A stretch of 64,000 nt of DNA from Methanolobus bombayensis (GTDB taxonomy: Archaea; Halobacteriota; Methanosarcinia; Methanosarcinales; Methanosarcinaceae): positions 1 to 64,000 of the forward strand of contig NZ_JAGGKD010000010.1 in NCBI RefSeq assembly GCF_017873415.1, written 5' to 3'. The position numbers were made by a program, and so were the translations under genes. This document shows positions 53,734-63,800 of this stretch, piece by piece. A model generated the notes under the pieces. It saw only the letters and a list, made by a program, of their open reading frames with translations. It did not search any database and was not told where the DNA came from. Each line of letters starts with the position of its first letter. Position 1 is the first letter of the stretch.

Positions 53734-54611
53734 TCACATTGATACAGACCAAAAAGATTAATTCAGATGATAAAGCACAACTGCTCCTGATTGCAGGATT
53801 CGCTGTAGGCGTAGGTATAGTCGTGCTGACGATCATGCTGAACAATGTGATCTATGCCAGCAATATTGCCTCTGAAGCAAGTATTGATACATCGCGCTAC
53901 GAAATTGCAAATGCGGCCCAGATAACAACTGAAGCATATGAAGATGCATACAGATATGCAACCCTTAACGGAAGTTTCAACAACACAGATTTTGAAAATT
54001 ACATTGGATCATATTCTGAAATGGCAGAGAAGAATTTTGCCATGTCCGGATTTACCTACAATATAGAAAACAATACACTAAATGAGGCATACTTTACCCG
54101 GAATGGTCTGGCTGGCGGGAGAGACGACTGGACAGTTATAAAAAATATCAACACAACCAGCGGATTTGCAGTGGAAATACCAGATGTTTCACGCCTGGGA
54201 AACAGCACGAACAGTCTGACAATAGCAATAACTAACAGATCAGGACTACTGTGGTCACTTGATTTATACAATTCCAGCGGGAACATAAACATCACTGTCT
54301 CTGACCAGTCATCAGTAATCGGTACTTACACCGCTTCAAGTCATATTAATATTACAGGGGACAGGATCGACTTTTCAACGCCTGAAAACTTCTATTTCAA
54401 CAGCCATACCGATGGTGGCGATTATTCTATCAATATCCTTAACGGAAGCAATGCAGTTGGTTATTGCAGCTTTTCAGGAACCCAGACATCAGGAGACCCT
54501 TATGTTTTTGCTAGATACTGGATTGTCAATCCTTCCGTAGAAATGACATCCGGCGAAATGAGAATTGTTCGAAATACTCCGATATCCCTGCCAGGGAGGA
54601 ACATAGGATGA
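53730..54611 (+). CDS. Type IV pilin-like protein, cassette A gene 3
   Basis: The 293-residue product starts at GTG, overlapping the preceding stop by four bases, with GGAG just upstream. The N terminus KAQLLLIAGFAVGVGIVVLTI forms a membrane helix, followed by a large extracellular beta-rich region with many sequons. Cassette B has a shorter equivalent at 58921 (SGQWIALSGLVISLI). Function is structural or assembly-related by context only. Confidence 0.7.
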   Translation: MITLIQTKKINSDDKAQLLLIAGFAVGVGIVVLTIMLNNVIYASNIASEASIDTSRYEIANAAQITTEAYEDAYRYATLNGSFNNTDFENYIGSYSEMAEKNFAMSGFTYNIENNTLNEAYFTRNGLAGGRDDWTVIKNINTTSGFAVEIPDVSRLGNSTNSLTIAITNRSGLLWSLDLYNSSGNINITVSDQSSVIGTYTASSHINITGDRIDFSTPENFYFNSHTDGGDYSINILNGSNAVGYCSFSGTQTSGDPYVFARYWIVNPSVEMTSGEMRIVRNTPISLPGRNIG

Positions 54612-55084
54612 TCAGGAAACTCATTGATAATGAGGATGCTGTATCCATTTCAGTTGGATTCATACTGACATTTTCAATAAGTGTGATCATGATAGTAATT
54701 GTCCTCAGTTCTTTCTATTCCCTGATGGATAATGCCGAACAGACAGTTATGCATGATGAATTTGAGATACACGGAAATGACATTGCTGTCAGGATAGCAA
54801 CAATTGACACCATGGTAGGTTCAATGGAAGATTCAGGATCAAATCTTGAAGAGATAAGATACGATTTTTCTCTGCCTTCAAAAATTGCAGGCAAACCTTA
54901 TTCCATAGAGATAGTCAACAGCACCAGGGACATAGTTTTCATTTCAGATGAAAGAGAGAGAACTCAGGTGAAAGTTCCCTATTTTGCAGAAAATACCCTG
55001 GTAGTCTCAACCACAGTACAGAGCATAAAAGGCAATTTTGTAATTGCATACGAACCTGAAACAAATATCATAAATATCTACTGA
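54608..55084 (+). CDS. Type IV pilin-like protein, cassette A gene 4
   Basis: This 158-residue product has the N-terminal NEDAVSISVGFILTFSISV, a pilin-like signal followed by a hydrophobic helix, then a domain with EFEIHGNDIAVRIATIDTMVG and a C-terminal strand rich in Asn and Ile. It overlaps gene 3 by four bases, with GGGAGG upstream. Its cassette B counterpart is the gene at 59382 (EEGVSILFEYILFSL). Confidence 0.73.
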   Translation: MIRKLIDNEDAVSISVGFILTFSISVIMIVIVLSSFYSLMDNAEQTVMHDEFEIHGNDIAVRIATIDTMVGSMEDSGSNLEEIRYDFSLPSKIAGKPYSIEIVNSTRDIVFISDERERTQVKVPYFAENTLVVSTTVQSIKGNFVIAYEPETNIINIY

Positions 55085-55102
55085 AAAACCGGGAATTTAC
55101 AG

Positions 55103-55879
55103 ATGAAAAAAGAGAAAAGCCTGTTCCAGACAGAAGATGCTGTCTCGGAAGTTGTGGATTTCAGTATAACTCTGGGAGTTATGCTCCTTGCAATAGCAGT
55201 GATAGCTCTTGCAGGATACCCTATGGTCCAGCACATGAAAGAGACGGGACATATGGAAAACATAAGGCAGAGCTTTTCAGTACTCACCCCTAACGTGAAC
55301 AAAATAGTATTCGGTAAAGCACCTTCCCAGTCAGTGGAACTGAAGATGTATGGTGGAACGACCTACGTAACCGGAAGCAGTTATATGAATATAAGTATGG
55401 AACACTGGAATGAATCTTCTTCGTTCCTTGAAACCACATCATATGAAAGACAGCTGCGCATGATCGAAAACCAATATGAGGACACATCAGTTGCCTACGA
55501 GAATACCGGTGCATGGGTAAAATATCCTCAAGGAAAAGCGTTGATGATATCAAAACCAGCCTTTGCATATGACAACCATTCCCTGGTAATACCAATGGCA
55601 ACGATAACAGGTTCAAAAGGGACTTCAGGTTCAGGACTTATTCGTGTGATAGCTGATGGTGGACAACTTGCAGTTGAAACCTATACCAACGTATCAAAAG
55701 TTGAAATTACCATGTCCAGTGAATACTACGAAGCATGGGAGAAGTACTTTGATGACTCGCTTGAAATGACAGTCACAGATGTAAATACCACAACAAATAC
55801 CATCCATGCAGAGAAGAATTACAACCCTAACATAGATGTGTTCATAACAGTTTCACCCATGAGCGTGACCGTTGAATAA
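55103..55879 (+). CDS. Type IV pilin-like protein, cassette A gene 5
   Basis: The 258-residue product begins with a lysine-rich leader, then EDAVSEVVDFSITLGVMLLAIAV, close to the haloarchaeal pilin signal motif, and a conserved stretch QSFSVLTPNVNKIVFGKAPSQS. The same block recurs in gene 6 and in cassette B gene 5, so these three are one subfamily. The remainder is a secreted domain ending VSPMSVTVE. Confidence 0.75.
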   Translation: MKKEKSLFQTEDAVSEVVDFSITLGVMLLAIAVIALAGYPMVQHMKETGHMENIRQSFSVLTPNVNKIVFGKAPSQSVELKMYGGTTYVTGSSYMNISMEHWNESSSFLETTSYERQLRMIENQYEDTSVAYENTGAWVKYPQGKALMISKPAFAYDNHSLVIPMATITGSKGTSGSGLIRVIADGGQLAVETYTNVSKVEITMSSEYYEAWEKYFDDSLEMTVTDVNTTTNTIHAEKNYNPNIDVFITVSPMSVTVE

Positions 55880-55903
55880 AAACAATACAAGGAGGATCAT
55901 ATC

Positions 55904-57352
55904 GTGAAAAACTTCTTCAGATCACAAAAAGCAGTATCATCAGTAGTTGGTATGATAATGATACTGGCACTTACGATCACATCTGTCAGTGTGATCTTCC
56001 TTTATGGGGTACCTACGATCTATGAAATGGAAGACATAGCAAACGCTCAGAAAGTGGAACAGGCATTCACAGTACTGGACTCCAGAACAAGTAAAGTCGC
56101 CCTTGGAGAATCACCGAGCCAGACAACTTCCCTGTCAATGATGGCAGGAGACTTAAAAGTTAATGGTAACAATGAATCCTACAATTCCAGCAAGATTGTC
56201 ATAATCTCAGTGGATATAAACGCCACATGGTACAACAGTTATAAAAATAACAGGCACAGATGGGGTAGCTGGAAAAGTTACACTTCAAACCCGGAAATGA
56301 ATGAGTTCAATGCCTCCATGGGAAGCATAGTCTATAGAGACAACGACAGAATCATAGGCTATGAAGGCGGAGGAGTCTGGTCAAAATATCCTACCGGAAA
56401 ATCAGTAATGATATCACCTCCGGAGTTCCATTATAATGGTGAAACACTGACATTGCCTGTAATGAGAGTTCAGGGAGACTCACTGCACAGTGGAAAATCA
56501 GATGTCGACATCACTGTCAGTTCTAATAACATGCCTGTAGTACTATATCCTGACCCGGGTTCAGATAACAGAAGGACAAATCCTCTTACATCAGACAAGG
56601 TTATTATTTACATCAAGAGCGATTTCTATAATGCATGGGCCGACTATGCCAATACACTTGCCTATGCAACTGCCACAACCGATGACTACAACAGTACCGC
56701 AGTAGTTGAACTCGAAGTTATACCTGCAATGGGAAAAGACTCATTGAAGTCTGCTTTTAAAGTAGGATCTGTGAATCCTTCTAATCCGGAACCAATATAC
56801 AATTTCTCCTTTGACCTTGAAGCCAGGGCATCACAGGGACTTAATCCAAGCAACTATCAGATAACTGCTACATCAGGAACAAAGACACTTACATATACCC
56901 TTGCAAAGAAAGGTGGTGCCAACCAGCTACTTCTTGATGTTGAATATGAGGATACCTCAGTAGGCAGTGTTGAAACATGGGAACATAATGGTATTTTTGT
57001 AGTGAACGGTGCAAAGGATGATCAATCTTCCACAGTAGACCTGCTTTCAAAAACATATACATTGGAATATGATGAAAATAATGATTTTTCATGGGATAAC
57101 GATTCATCCATCAGCCTTGGACCAAATGTAGATTACTCAAAAGGCGATATTATGCCACTTTATAATCTTACGCAACATTATATGAAACTCATTACAATGG
57201 ACGGTTCGGTGCTGTTTACTCTCCAGCAGCCAGGACACTCTGACCCTGTGGATTATGATGAGTCGACTCTTACTTTGTACTATGACGGGATGCCGGGCAG
57301 TATAACATATCTTCACGTTAGCAGAAATGATCTTTCGGTAAACTTAAATTAA
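55904..57352 (+). CDS. Type IV pilin-like protein, cassette A gene 6 (enlarged)
   Basis: At 482 residues this is the largest of the pilin-like proteins. It has the N-terminal QKAVSSVVGMIMILALTITSV, then EQAFTVLDSRTSKVALGESPSQT as in genes 5 and B5, and about 200 extra C-terminal residues forming another secreted domain. It starts at GTG with GGAGG nine bases upstream. It closes cassette A and is a second member of the gene 5 type, likely by duplication. Confidence 0.75.
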   Translation: MKNFFRSQKAVSSVVGMIMILALTITSVSVIFLYGVPTIYEMEDIANAQKVEQAFTVLDSRTSKVALGESPSQTTSLSMMAGDLKVNGNNESYNSSKIVIISVDINATWYNSYKNNRHRWGSWKSYTSNPEMNEFNASMGSIVYRDNDRIIGYEGGGVWSKYPTGKSVMISPPEFHYNGETLTLPVMRVQGDSLHSGKSDVDITVSSNNMPVVLYPDPGSDNRRTNPLTSDKVIIYIKSDFYNAWADYANTLAYATATTDDYNSTAVVELEVIPAMGKDSLKSAFKVGSVNPSNPEPIYNFSFDLEARASQGLNPSNYQITATSGTKTLTYTLAKKGGANQLLLDVEYEDTSVGSVETWEHNGIFVVNGAKDDQSSTVDLLSKTYTLEYDENNDFSWDNDSSISLGPNVDYSKGDIMPLYNLTQHYMKLITMDGSVLFTLQQPGHSDPVDYDESTLTLYYDGMPGSITYLHVSRNDLSVNLN

Positions 57353-57426
57353 AAACATAGAGGTTATACTTACAAAAGTGCAGGAATGCACATTTCAAAC
57401 TGTATATTTTTTGTTTTAACAAATCA

Positions 57427-57440
57427 TTTTTATATTATAT
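57427..57440 (+). promoter_or_regulatory. Promoter of pilin-like cassette B
   Basis: A strong TATA stretch (TTTTATATTATAT) lies about 25 bases before the ATG at 57459, so transcription should start at or next to that codon, giving a leaderless mRNA. It marks cassette B as a separate operon. Confidence 0.55.
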
Positions 57441-57458
57441 ATGGCATATATTCTAGAA

Positions 57459-58415
57459 ATGATTGATGAAAAAGGTCAAATTGCAGTTGATTTCCTCCTG
57501 GGGATATCGTTATTCCTTATCGCTTTAACCTTTACAGTGCAATTCATTCCGGGTATGTTCATATCAGGATCTGCAGGTGAAAGTAGTCTCGACTATACTG
57601 CATACCGCACAGCCACAGTTCTTGTGGAAGACACAGGATGGTGGGGAAACAGTACAAGTAGTGGTACTGACTGGGAGGAACATCCCGTGAGCATTATGCG
57701 AATTGGTCTTGCAGTTGACGATGATCCAAGCTCTAAACTTACAAACACCCCGAACCTCATTTCAAGGAACAAGACACTTGAAATGATGAATGTGGACGAG
57801 AAAACATTCATAGAGATGATGGGACTCTACAACAATGTCGATGATACTCCATTTTCCTATGGTTACAACATATCATTCAAACAGAATGGAAATGTCCTGA
57901 TGCTAAACAATACCAGCATTGTAAGAGGGCAGATAATCCCTAACTATCAGGAATCAACAAAGATAACACGCATAGTCCTTATGGAAAAAGGCACTATTGC
58001 AAGTTTTACAGGAGATAATCTTACAAGTGAGCTGGCTAATACAGCAACCATCAATGTAACCGGTCCTTTTGAGGAAAACATAACCATCCGGATAAGTGAT
58101 CTGAATCTTACAGGCTCGTCACCAATGTTCCTGAATGCAAGTCTGGAAGGAACTACATTGACACGAGCATCAAATTATACAATGTGGAAAATGGATGGAT
58201 GGGACAAAGAGCCTTTTAATGGGTCACTATCTTCAGGAGATATTATATCATTTGATTTTGACAAAGAACTTTTCAGTACAGGTACTGAATGCAGACTTGA
58301 CCTTGAATTCATTAACGTAAGCCTGCCAACTCCCGGGCCTCCTTTTACAAAATATAACAACGAAAGCGCCCCTTATTACGAACCTGCATATCTCGTTGTG
58401 GAGGTGTGGCAATGA
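57459..58415 (+). CDS. Type IV pilin-like protein, cassette B gene 1
   Basis: The 318-residue product begins MIDEKGQIAVDFLLGISLFLI, the same layout as cassette A gene 1, but its extracellular domain is about twice as long. I chose the ATG at 57459 because the TATA box makes it a leaderless start and it gives the short N terminus expected; the ATG at 57441 lies just after the TATA box. The gene ends in an ATGA overlap with the next. Confidence 0.74.
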   Translation: MIDEKGQIAVDFLLGISLFLIALTFTVQFIPGMFISGSAGESSLDYTAYRTATVLVEDTGWWGNSTSSGTDWEEHPVSIMRIGLAVDDDPSSKLTNTPNLISRNKTLEMMNVDEKTFIEMMGLYNNVDDTPFSYGYNISFKQNGNVLMLNNTSIVRGQIIPNYQESTKITRIVLMEKGTIASFTGDNLTSELANTATINVTGPFEENITIRISDLNLTGSSPMFLNASLEGTTLTRASNYTMWKMDGWDKEPFNGSLSSGDIISFDFDKELFSTGTECRLDLEFINVSLPTPGPPFTKYNNESAPYYEPAYLVVEVWQ

Positions 58416-58933
58416 ACGATAAAGGACAATTACATACCCTCGAAGGATTGGGTGCTGCCGTTCTGATGACACTGACAATCCTTACGATCTCACAGAGTAC
58501 AATGATCGTCACACCACAGAACGAGCTTGCCATTGATGTCCATCTTGAGCAAATGAGTTCTGATGCGCTTACCGTAATGGATAGAAATCCTGTAGATTCT
58601 GCCCAGTATAATCTTACAGAGTGCATTGCATGTTGGGACATGAATGAAGCAGATTACCCAACAGATACTGCGGGAAATCTTGATGAACTTGATGCAGGAC
58701 TTCGATATCTTTTACCTAATGCATTGTACAACGTTGACCTGGCATACATAGAAAACGATGATCTGAAAGTTGATAAGGCCATCATTAACGGACCCGCCGG
58801 AAAGAACGCAGTGGTCACAAGACATTTCGTAACACTCACAAATTCAACCGTTTCTGAAATGGGAGGCGGCTGGAATCTTGGAGATAATGAACTGAAAGTA
58901 GTAGAAGTGAGGTTGACAACATGGAAGATCTGA
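58412..58933 (+). CDS. Type IV pilin-like protein, cassette B gene 2
   Basis: This 173-residue product starts MNDKGQLHTLEGLGAAVLMTLTI, matching cassette A gene 2. GGAGGTG five bases upstream fixes the ATG at 58412, which overlaps the preceding stop. The extracellular part has CIACWD, a possible disulphide or metal pair, and ends VEVRLTTWKI like its cassette A partner. Confidence 0.73.
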   Translation: MNDKGQLHTLEGLGAAVLMTLTILTISQSTMIVTPQNELAIDVHLEQMSSDALTVMDRNPVDSAQYNLTECIACWDMNEADYPTDTAGNLDELDAGLRYLLPNALYNVDLAYIENDDLKVDKAIINGPAGKNAVVTRHFVTLTNSTVSEMGGGWNLGDNELKVVEVRLTTWKI

Positions 58934-59385
58934 GAAAAGATACAAGTGGTCAATGGATAGCACTTTCAGGTCTTGTTATATCACTCATAATCATAGGACT
59001 TGCCGTACTGGCAAATCAGGCAGCACTGGCAGGATATCACTCGTCCAATGCAGCTCTTGAATTCCCCAAGGAGAACATAAGAGAGCTTAACCAGCACACC
59101 AGAGATAATGCACAGACAATAAAGGATATGGCATTTTACATGAACAGCACAACCAATGAAACTGTTCCTGTTGCCTTTGAGCAGTTGTTTGACAATTACA
59201 GCACGCAGATGCAAAAGCTCTATGCTGTGCACGGGGAAGTTGTAGATGTGTCTCTTGTATCCATAAATTCCACAACCGGGAATTATACCATGGAAGATAT
59301 TGACATGGTCTTTGTAAATATCACATACGATGACGGTAGAACTCACTACTCAGCAGAGCCTGAAATTATCGAGGTGATGGAATGA
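58921..59385 (+). CDS. Type IV pilin-like protein, cassette B gene 3
   Basis: The 154-residue product has TSGQWIALSGLVISLIIIGLAVL as its membrane segment and a helical then beta extracellular region with five sequons. It overlaps gene 2 by 13 bases and gene 4 by four. It corresponds by position and N terminus to cassette A gene 3 but is half as long. Confidence 0.7.
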   Translation: MEDLRKDTSGQWIALSGLVISLIIIGLAVLANQAALAGYHSSNAALEFPKENIRELNQHTRDNAQTIKDMAFYMNSTTNETVPVAFEQLFDNYSTQMQKLYAVHGEVVDVSLVSINSTTGNYTMEDIDMVFVNITYDDGRTHYSAEPEIIEVME

Positions 59386-59825
59386 AACGACTGTTTGCTG
59401 ATGAAGAAGGGGTTTCAATCCTTTTCGAATACATTTTGTTCTCCCTGATATGCATCGGTTTCTTTATGATAGTGAGTGTCAACTCTGATGAGATATTCAT
59501 GCAGACACCTAATGAAGTTGTGATGCAGAACGAGATGAGCGATATCGGAAACATGATGAGCACGATGATAACGGATATGTATCTCATTCTTCCGGCAAAC
59601 GGCCAGATTGATACGAAATACGATATCCCGCCTAAAGTCGGTACAGAGACATACATCATCAATGCGGATATTGCCTATACGGACCAGATAATTGAATTGG
59701 TCTCATCAGATTCAGGAAAGAAAGTAAGAGTTACGATCGGTGGAATTGCTACGACAATGCCGATCAATGGTACTGCATCAAGCAGTTCAACAAATCACAT
59801 GATCAGTTATGACTCGAGAAGATAG
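59382..59825 (+). CDS. Type IV pilin-like protein, cassette B gene 4
   Basis: The 147-residue product begins MKRLFADEEGVSILFEYILFSLICIGFF and continues with EVVMQNEMSDIGNMMSTMITDM, paralleling cassette A gene 4 (VMHDEFEIHGNDIAVRI). It overlaps its neighbours at both ends by four and 17 bases, indicating tight translational coupling. Confidence 0.72.
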   Translation: MKRLFADEEGVSILFEYILFSLICIGFFMIVSVNSDEIFMQTPNEVVMQNEMSDIGNMMSTMITDMYLILPANGQIDTKYDIPPKVGTETYIINADIAYTDQIIELVSSDSGKKVRVTIGGIATTMPINGTASSSSTNHMISYDSRR

Positions 59826-60549
59826 AAGTAATGCAGCAGTTTCCGAAACACTTGGATATATCCTTTTATTTGCAATAGTGACCCTTTCAATGGGTGTTAT
59901 CTATGCAATAGGATATCCTGCGCTGCAATCAAATATGGACGCGAATGTTTTTGAAAGTGCAGAACAGAATTTCATTGTTCTCCAGAGCAACATGGAAAGA
60001 GTGGCCTTTGACCAGACACCTGTAAAGGTACTCAAACTAAAGCTCCAGAGTTCTTCTATAGAAGTTAGCAATGAGTCAGCCATATCAGTAACAACAAGCG
60101 ATGGTTTTTCGTGGAATGGAGCGACCGGTGAGATAGTATTCTCTAAAGATGAGAAGACAATTAGTTATGAGAATGGAGCGGTTTTCAAGAAATATCCACG
60201 TGAGGCAACTGTGATGATATCTGAACCTTCTATATATGCCACATCATTTGAAAACACAACTGTGACAAACATAGGAATCGTGTCTGTTAACGGTCATTCA
60301 CAATTATCAGGAAAGGGAATTGCCACAGTAAATCTCAAGCACAACTCAAGCAGCATGAATATGAGTTCATCAACTACCGATGTCATTGTACTCATAAACA
60401 GCACTCATGCTTCCAAATGGAAAGAATACCTTGAAGAAGCAGGTTTTTCAATAGATAATAACGCAACAACATCTTCAAGTGTTTCTGCTCATATCAACGA
60501 TACAATGCTTATCATGAGTAATCACGATGTTGATGTAGACATATCATAA
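59809..60549 (+). CDS. Type IV pilin-like protein, cassette B gene 5
   Basis: The 246-residue product starts with NAAVSETLGYILLFAIVTLSM, then EQNFIVLQSNMERVAFDQTPVK, the block shared with cassette A genes 5 and 6. The secreted domain is Ser/Asn-rich with many sequons. It is the last gene of cassette B; a hairpin with T-rich DNA follows. Confidence 0.74.
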   Translation: MTREDRSNAAVSETLGYILLFAIVTLSMGVIYAIGYPALQSNMDANVFESAEQNFIVLQSNMERVAFDQTPVKVLKLKLQSSSIEVSNESAISVTTSDGFSWNGATGEIVFSKDEKTISYENGAVFKKYPREATVMISEPSIYATSFENTTVTNIGIVSVNGHSQLSGKGIATVNLKHNSSSMNMSSSTTDVIVLINSTHASKWKEYLEEAGFSIDNNATTSSSVSAHINDTMLIMSNHDVDVDIS

Positions 60550-60568
60550 GCATATATTTAAACAGAAA

Positions 60569-60603
60569 ATCCGGTCTGCATTGCCAGCCGGATGCTTCTT
60601 TTA
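60569..60603 (+). terminator. Terminator after pilin-like cassette B
   Basis: ATCCGG (60569-60574) pairs with CCGGAT (60588-60593), followed by GCTTCTTTT. It closes cassette B. Confidence 0.55.
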
Positions 60604-60716
60604 TAATCTGAATTTAATGTTTAGAAACATCTTTCTGATTATTCTTACATTTTTATAGCTTGAACGTAGCAACCGATTAAAGCACAAAACTGATTATAAT
60701 GAGAATATAATCGTGA

Positions 60717-60744
60717 AAATAAATAAATAAATAAATAAATAAAT
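60717..60744. repeat. Tetranucleotide repeat (AAAT)7
   Basis: Seven perfect AAAT units lie between the two convergent transcription units. Such tracts can vary in copy number by slippage; no gene depends on this one. The other bases of 60604-60780 show nothing else of note. Confidence 0.85.
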
Positions 60745-60767
60745 TAAGCATTAATGTGTTAACTGAA

Positions 60768-60808
60768 AATAGAAAAGTAAAGAAGCTCCGGTTATTACCG
60801 AAACTTCT
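60768..60808 (-). terminator. Terminator of the VWA surface-protein gene
   Basis: On the minus strand AGAAG-TTT-CGGT-AATA-ACCG-GAG-CTTCT (60808 to 60781) forms a hairpin with a 4-base loop and is followed by TTTACTTTTCT. Confidence 0.55.
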
Positions 60809-60843
60809 GGATAAACTGCAGATACTTTTACCACAACTGCAGA

Positions 60844-63800
60844 TCAGCTAATACTTATCATACCTTTTGGCCTGACGGCCAGTACATCTCTTGCAACCAG
60901 CACATCACTCACGTTGTTGATATTATAGGCATATGCAGTTATGTAAGCTCTTCCGGCAATAGCACTTGTAAAGTCCACAGTATCAGAACCTACCACTGTT
61001 ACATTGATCGGGTTCTCGTAGTTTCCAAAATATCCGATGTTACTGTAAAGATATACAAATCCATAGCTTGAATTACCCAGTGTGTCTTCAAGTGAGAGAG
61101 TAAGAGTTGTTGAATTTTCGATCAGCATTATTCTTTTGTCAGCGTCCATATCAAGACTTCCCAGTGAATAAGAAGTCACACTGGCAGCACCACCGCCAAC
61201 GCTGGCAGCTCCGCCACCACCTACTACTACAGTGATATTCTCACCACTAAGATCCGTATATGTAACAGTTGAAGTTGGCATAATAATCGGCACATAACCT
61301 GCACCATCCACTTTCATCTGATACCATATTCCCCATTTATCACCCGGACCCATATTTGGCAACTGCCACTCAAGAGAAGAAGTGGAACCTGATGTAGTGA
61401 TTGTAGGCTCTGCATTACCTGCAGGAGGTGATGTTGGAGTATAAAAAACAGTCTGATTACCTGTTGTTGCATTACTACTACCTGATTGGTAAGTTGCCTT
61501 TGCAACCGCAAGAGGTGTTATATAATTGTGAGGCACCTGGAGATCAAGTACCGGACCTCCTGCAGAGAAATTAGTTATCTGCATTGCAATTCCCTGGAAG
61601 ATATCTTTCAGGACACTGGAATTAGGTGCGAAATAATATTCACCGCCGGTTATAGTTGCAATCTCTTCAAGGATCGGGTCAACTTCTGCTTCGCTGTTAC
61701 CAAATCCCACTGTATAGATCACAGTATCATTGTCTTTTGCCCTGTATGCTTCCTCAAGTAGTGAATGATAACCTGCATTGTCAAGTCCATCTGTCATGAT
61801 GACTATAGTGGAGTTACCATCGGCAGATGAGAGTTCATTGTTAGCCAGATACAAACCTTCATCGATGGCTGTGAGTCCGTCAGCAGTTATGGTATCAATC
61901 GCATTTTCAAGATGAGACAGTGAATCGTTCTCAAATGTTGAAGTTACACTGCCTGTCCATTCATTCCAGGAAACAGGAGTGGTTACCGGTTCTTGATCAG
62001 TGTCACTGAAAACAATGTCAAAACACTCATAATATCTGGAGGATGATGATTCAACTTCAGTAACAATGTCCCAGGAAGAACCATCCCATCTCTGGATATT
62101 AAGATCATTATAACCATCTGAAGCCATTAGGAAAATAGCATCTGATGAAGGATCAGGAGTCAATTGAACCCAGCGTGTGTAGGCACTTCCAAGACTTGAT
62201 GCAGAAGATTCAGAACTCCATGAACTGCCATCCCATGTACGATACTTAGGAACTGAATTAGACTCACCCCAGACCACAATACCTGTACCACTGGACTGTT
62301 CAAAAGCAACATCCACAGATCTGCGACTGTATTCATAGACATCTCTCTCTACTCTCAGAGGTGTTTCCCAGGAAGAACCATCCCAGTCAGTAACATAAAT
62401 GTCATAAGACCTGTCCTCTGCTGCAAGTATTATATCATCCGAATAAGGATCTGCTGCCATCTTTATCCAGTATACTCTTTCATCAGGGGTATACATGTCT
62501 GAAGGAGAACTCCATGAGTTTCCGTTCCATATGCGGTACCGTACAGTATCAGTATCCATATCAGACCAGACAACCATTGCCCTTCCTGAATCCTGCTCAT
62601 ATACAACATCAAAACACTGATAACTTGTTGCCCTGGCATCATCCGTAATGAAAACAGGGTTGCCCCACGAATCTCCATCCCAGACCTGTGCACGCATATC
62701 CCTTTCATCATCCAAAGTTACAAGGATCATCTCATCGGAATCAGGATTTGCTTCAAGTCTGATCCAGCCGACATCCCCATCTCCGGGATTAGTATCGTCC
62801 ACTTCAGCATCCGAGCTCCAGGAAGAGCCATCCCAGACACGATACATAGGAACACCATCATTTTCATCCTTATCCATGTAAGTTATTATTGCATCACCGG
62901 ATACCTGTTCATACTTCAGGTCAAAACCTCTCTGACCATAAGAATCCAGATTGTTGGAGAACTGGCTAACAGTCCCCCAGGAAGAACCATCCCAGACCTG
63001 TACGTTAACATCATAACTTGTATCTGAAGTTGCCATTATGATCTCCGAGTCCGTTGGACTGGATTCTAGAACTACATAAGAAGGACTGGCACCTATATAA
63101 TTGGCAGAATCTTCAGATGACCACTCAGTACCATCCCAGGTTCTTATCTTTGGTGTGCCGCCACCTCCTCCACTATCATAATATGCTGTCATTACAGTAT
63201 CAATACCAGTTGTGGAAACATTGACTGTGAATTCCGTGTCTGCCTGGACACCAGCACCTTTGGAAACATCAATGTTGTATGTTTCTCCAGCAGAAAGCAG
63301 TGATGAGACTTCACATACACTTGTACCGGTATCTGATGAAAGCACATCAACACCATCATAGAGAGTGACATTCACCGTAGTAGAATCATCCCAGGATAAG
63401 TTGAATACATAATAACCATCTGTGTCCGGTGTGAAATATCCGGTCCATGTACTGTTTGCAAGCACATAACTGGTCTGGTTGGCACTTGAAACAACATCCT
63501 CGTAGCTGTAAAGCGCAAGTCCTGCTTTGTCACCTCTTGTTTCATCAAAACTTGACATGAAGGCATGTGAGGATAACTGTGTTGCACTCTTTTTGTCTAT
63601 GTAAGTTGTGATTGTGAAATCCACCAGACCTGAACCCTTACCCGTTACATTTACAGTCCAGTTACCTTTTTCTACTGTATCTCCGTCATCATCAGGATAA
63701 ATATAGGACAGTGGATGGATCCATATGTATTCCCCGGTTGTGCTGTTTGGATAGTAACCCGTTGTATTATCATTGACACCATATACCATTCCGGATGGAC

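Noticed and set aside
60717-60744. CRISPR-like repeat
   Set aside because: It is a simple AAAT tandem repeat with no spacers. I saw no CRISPR array or cas gene in the window.
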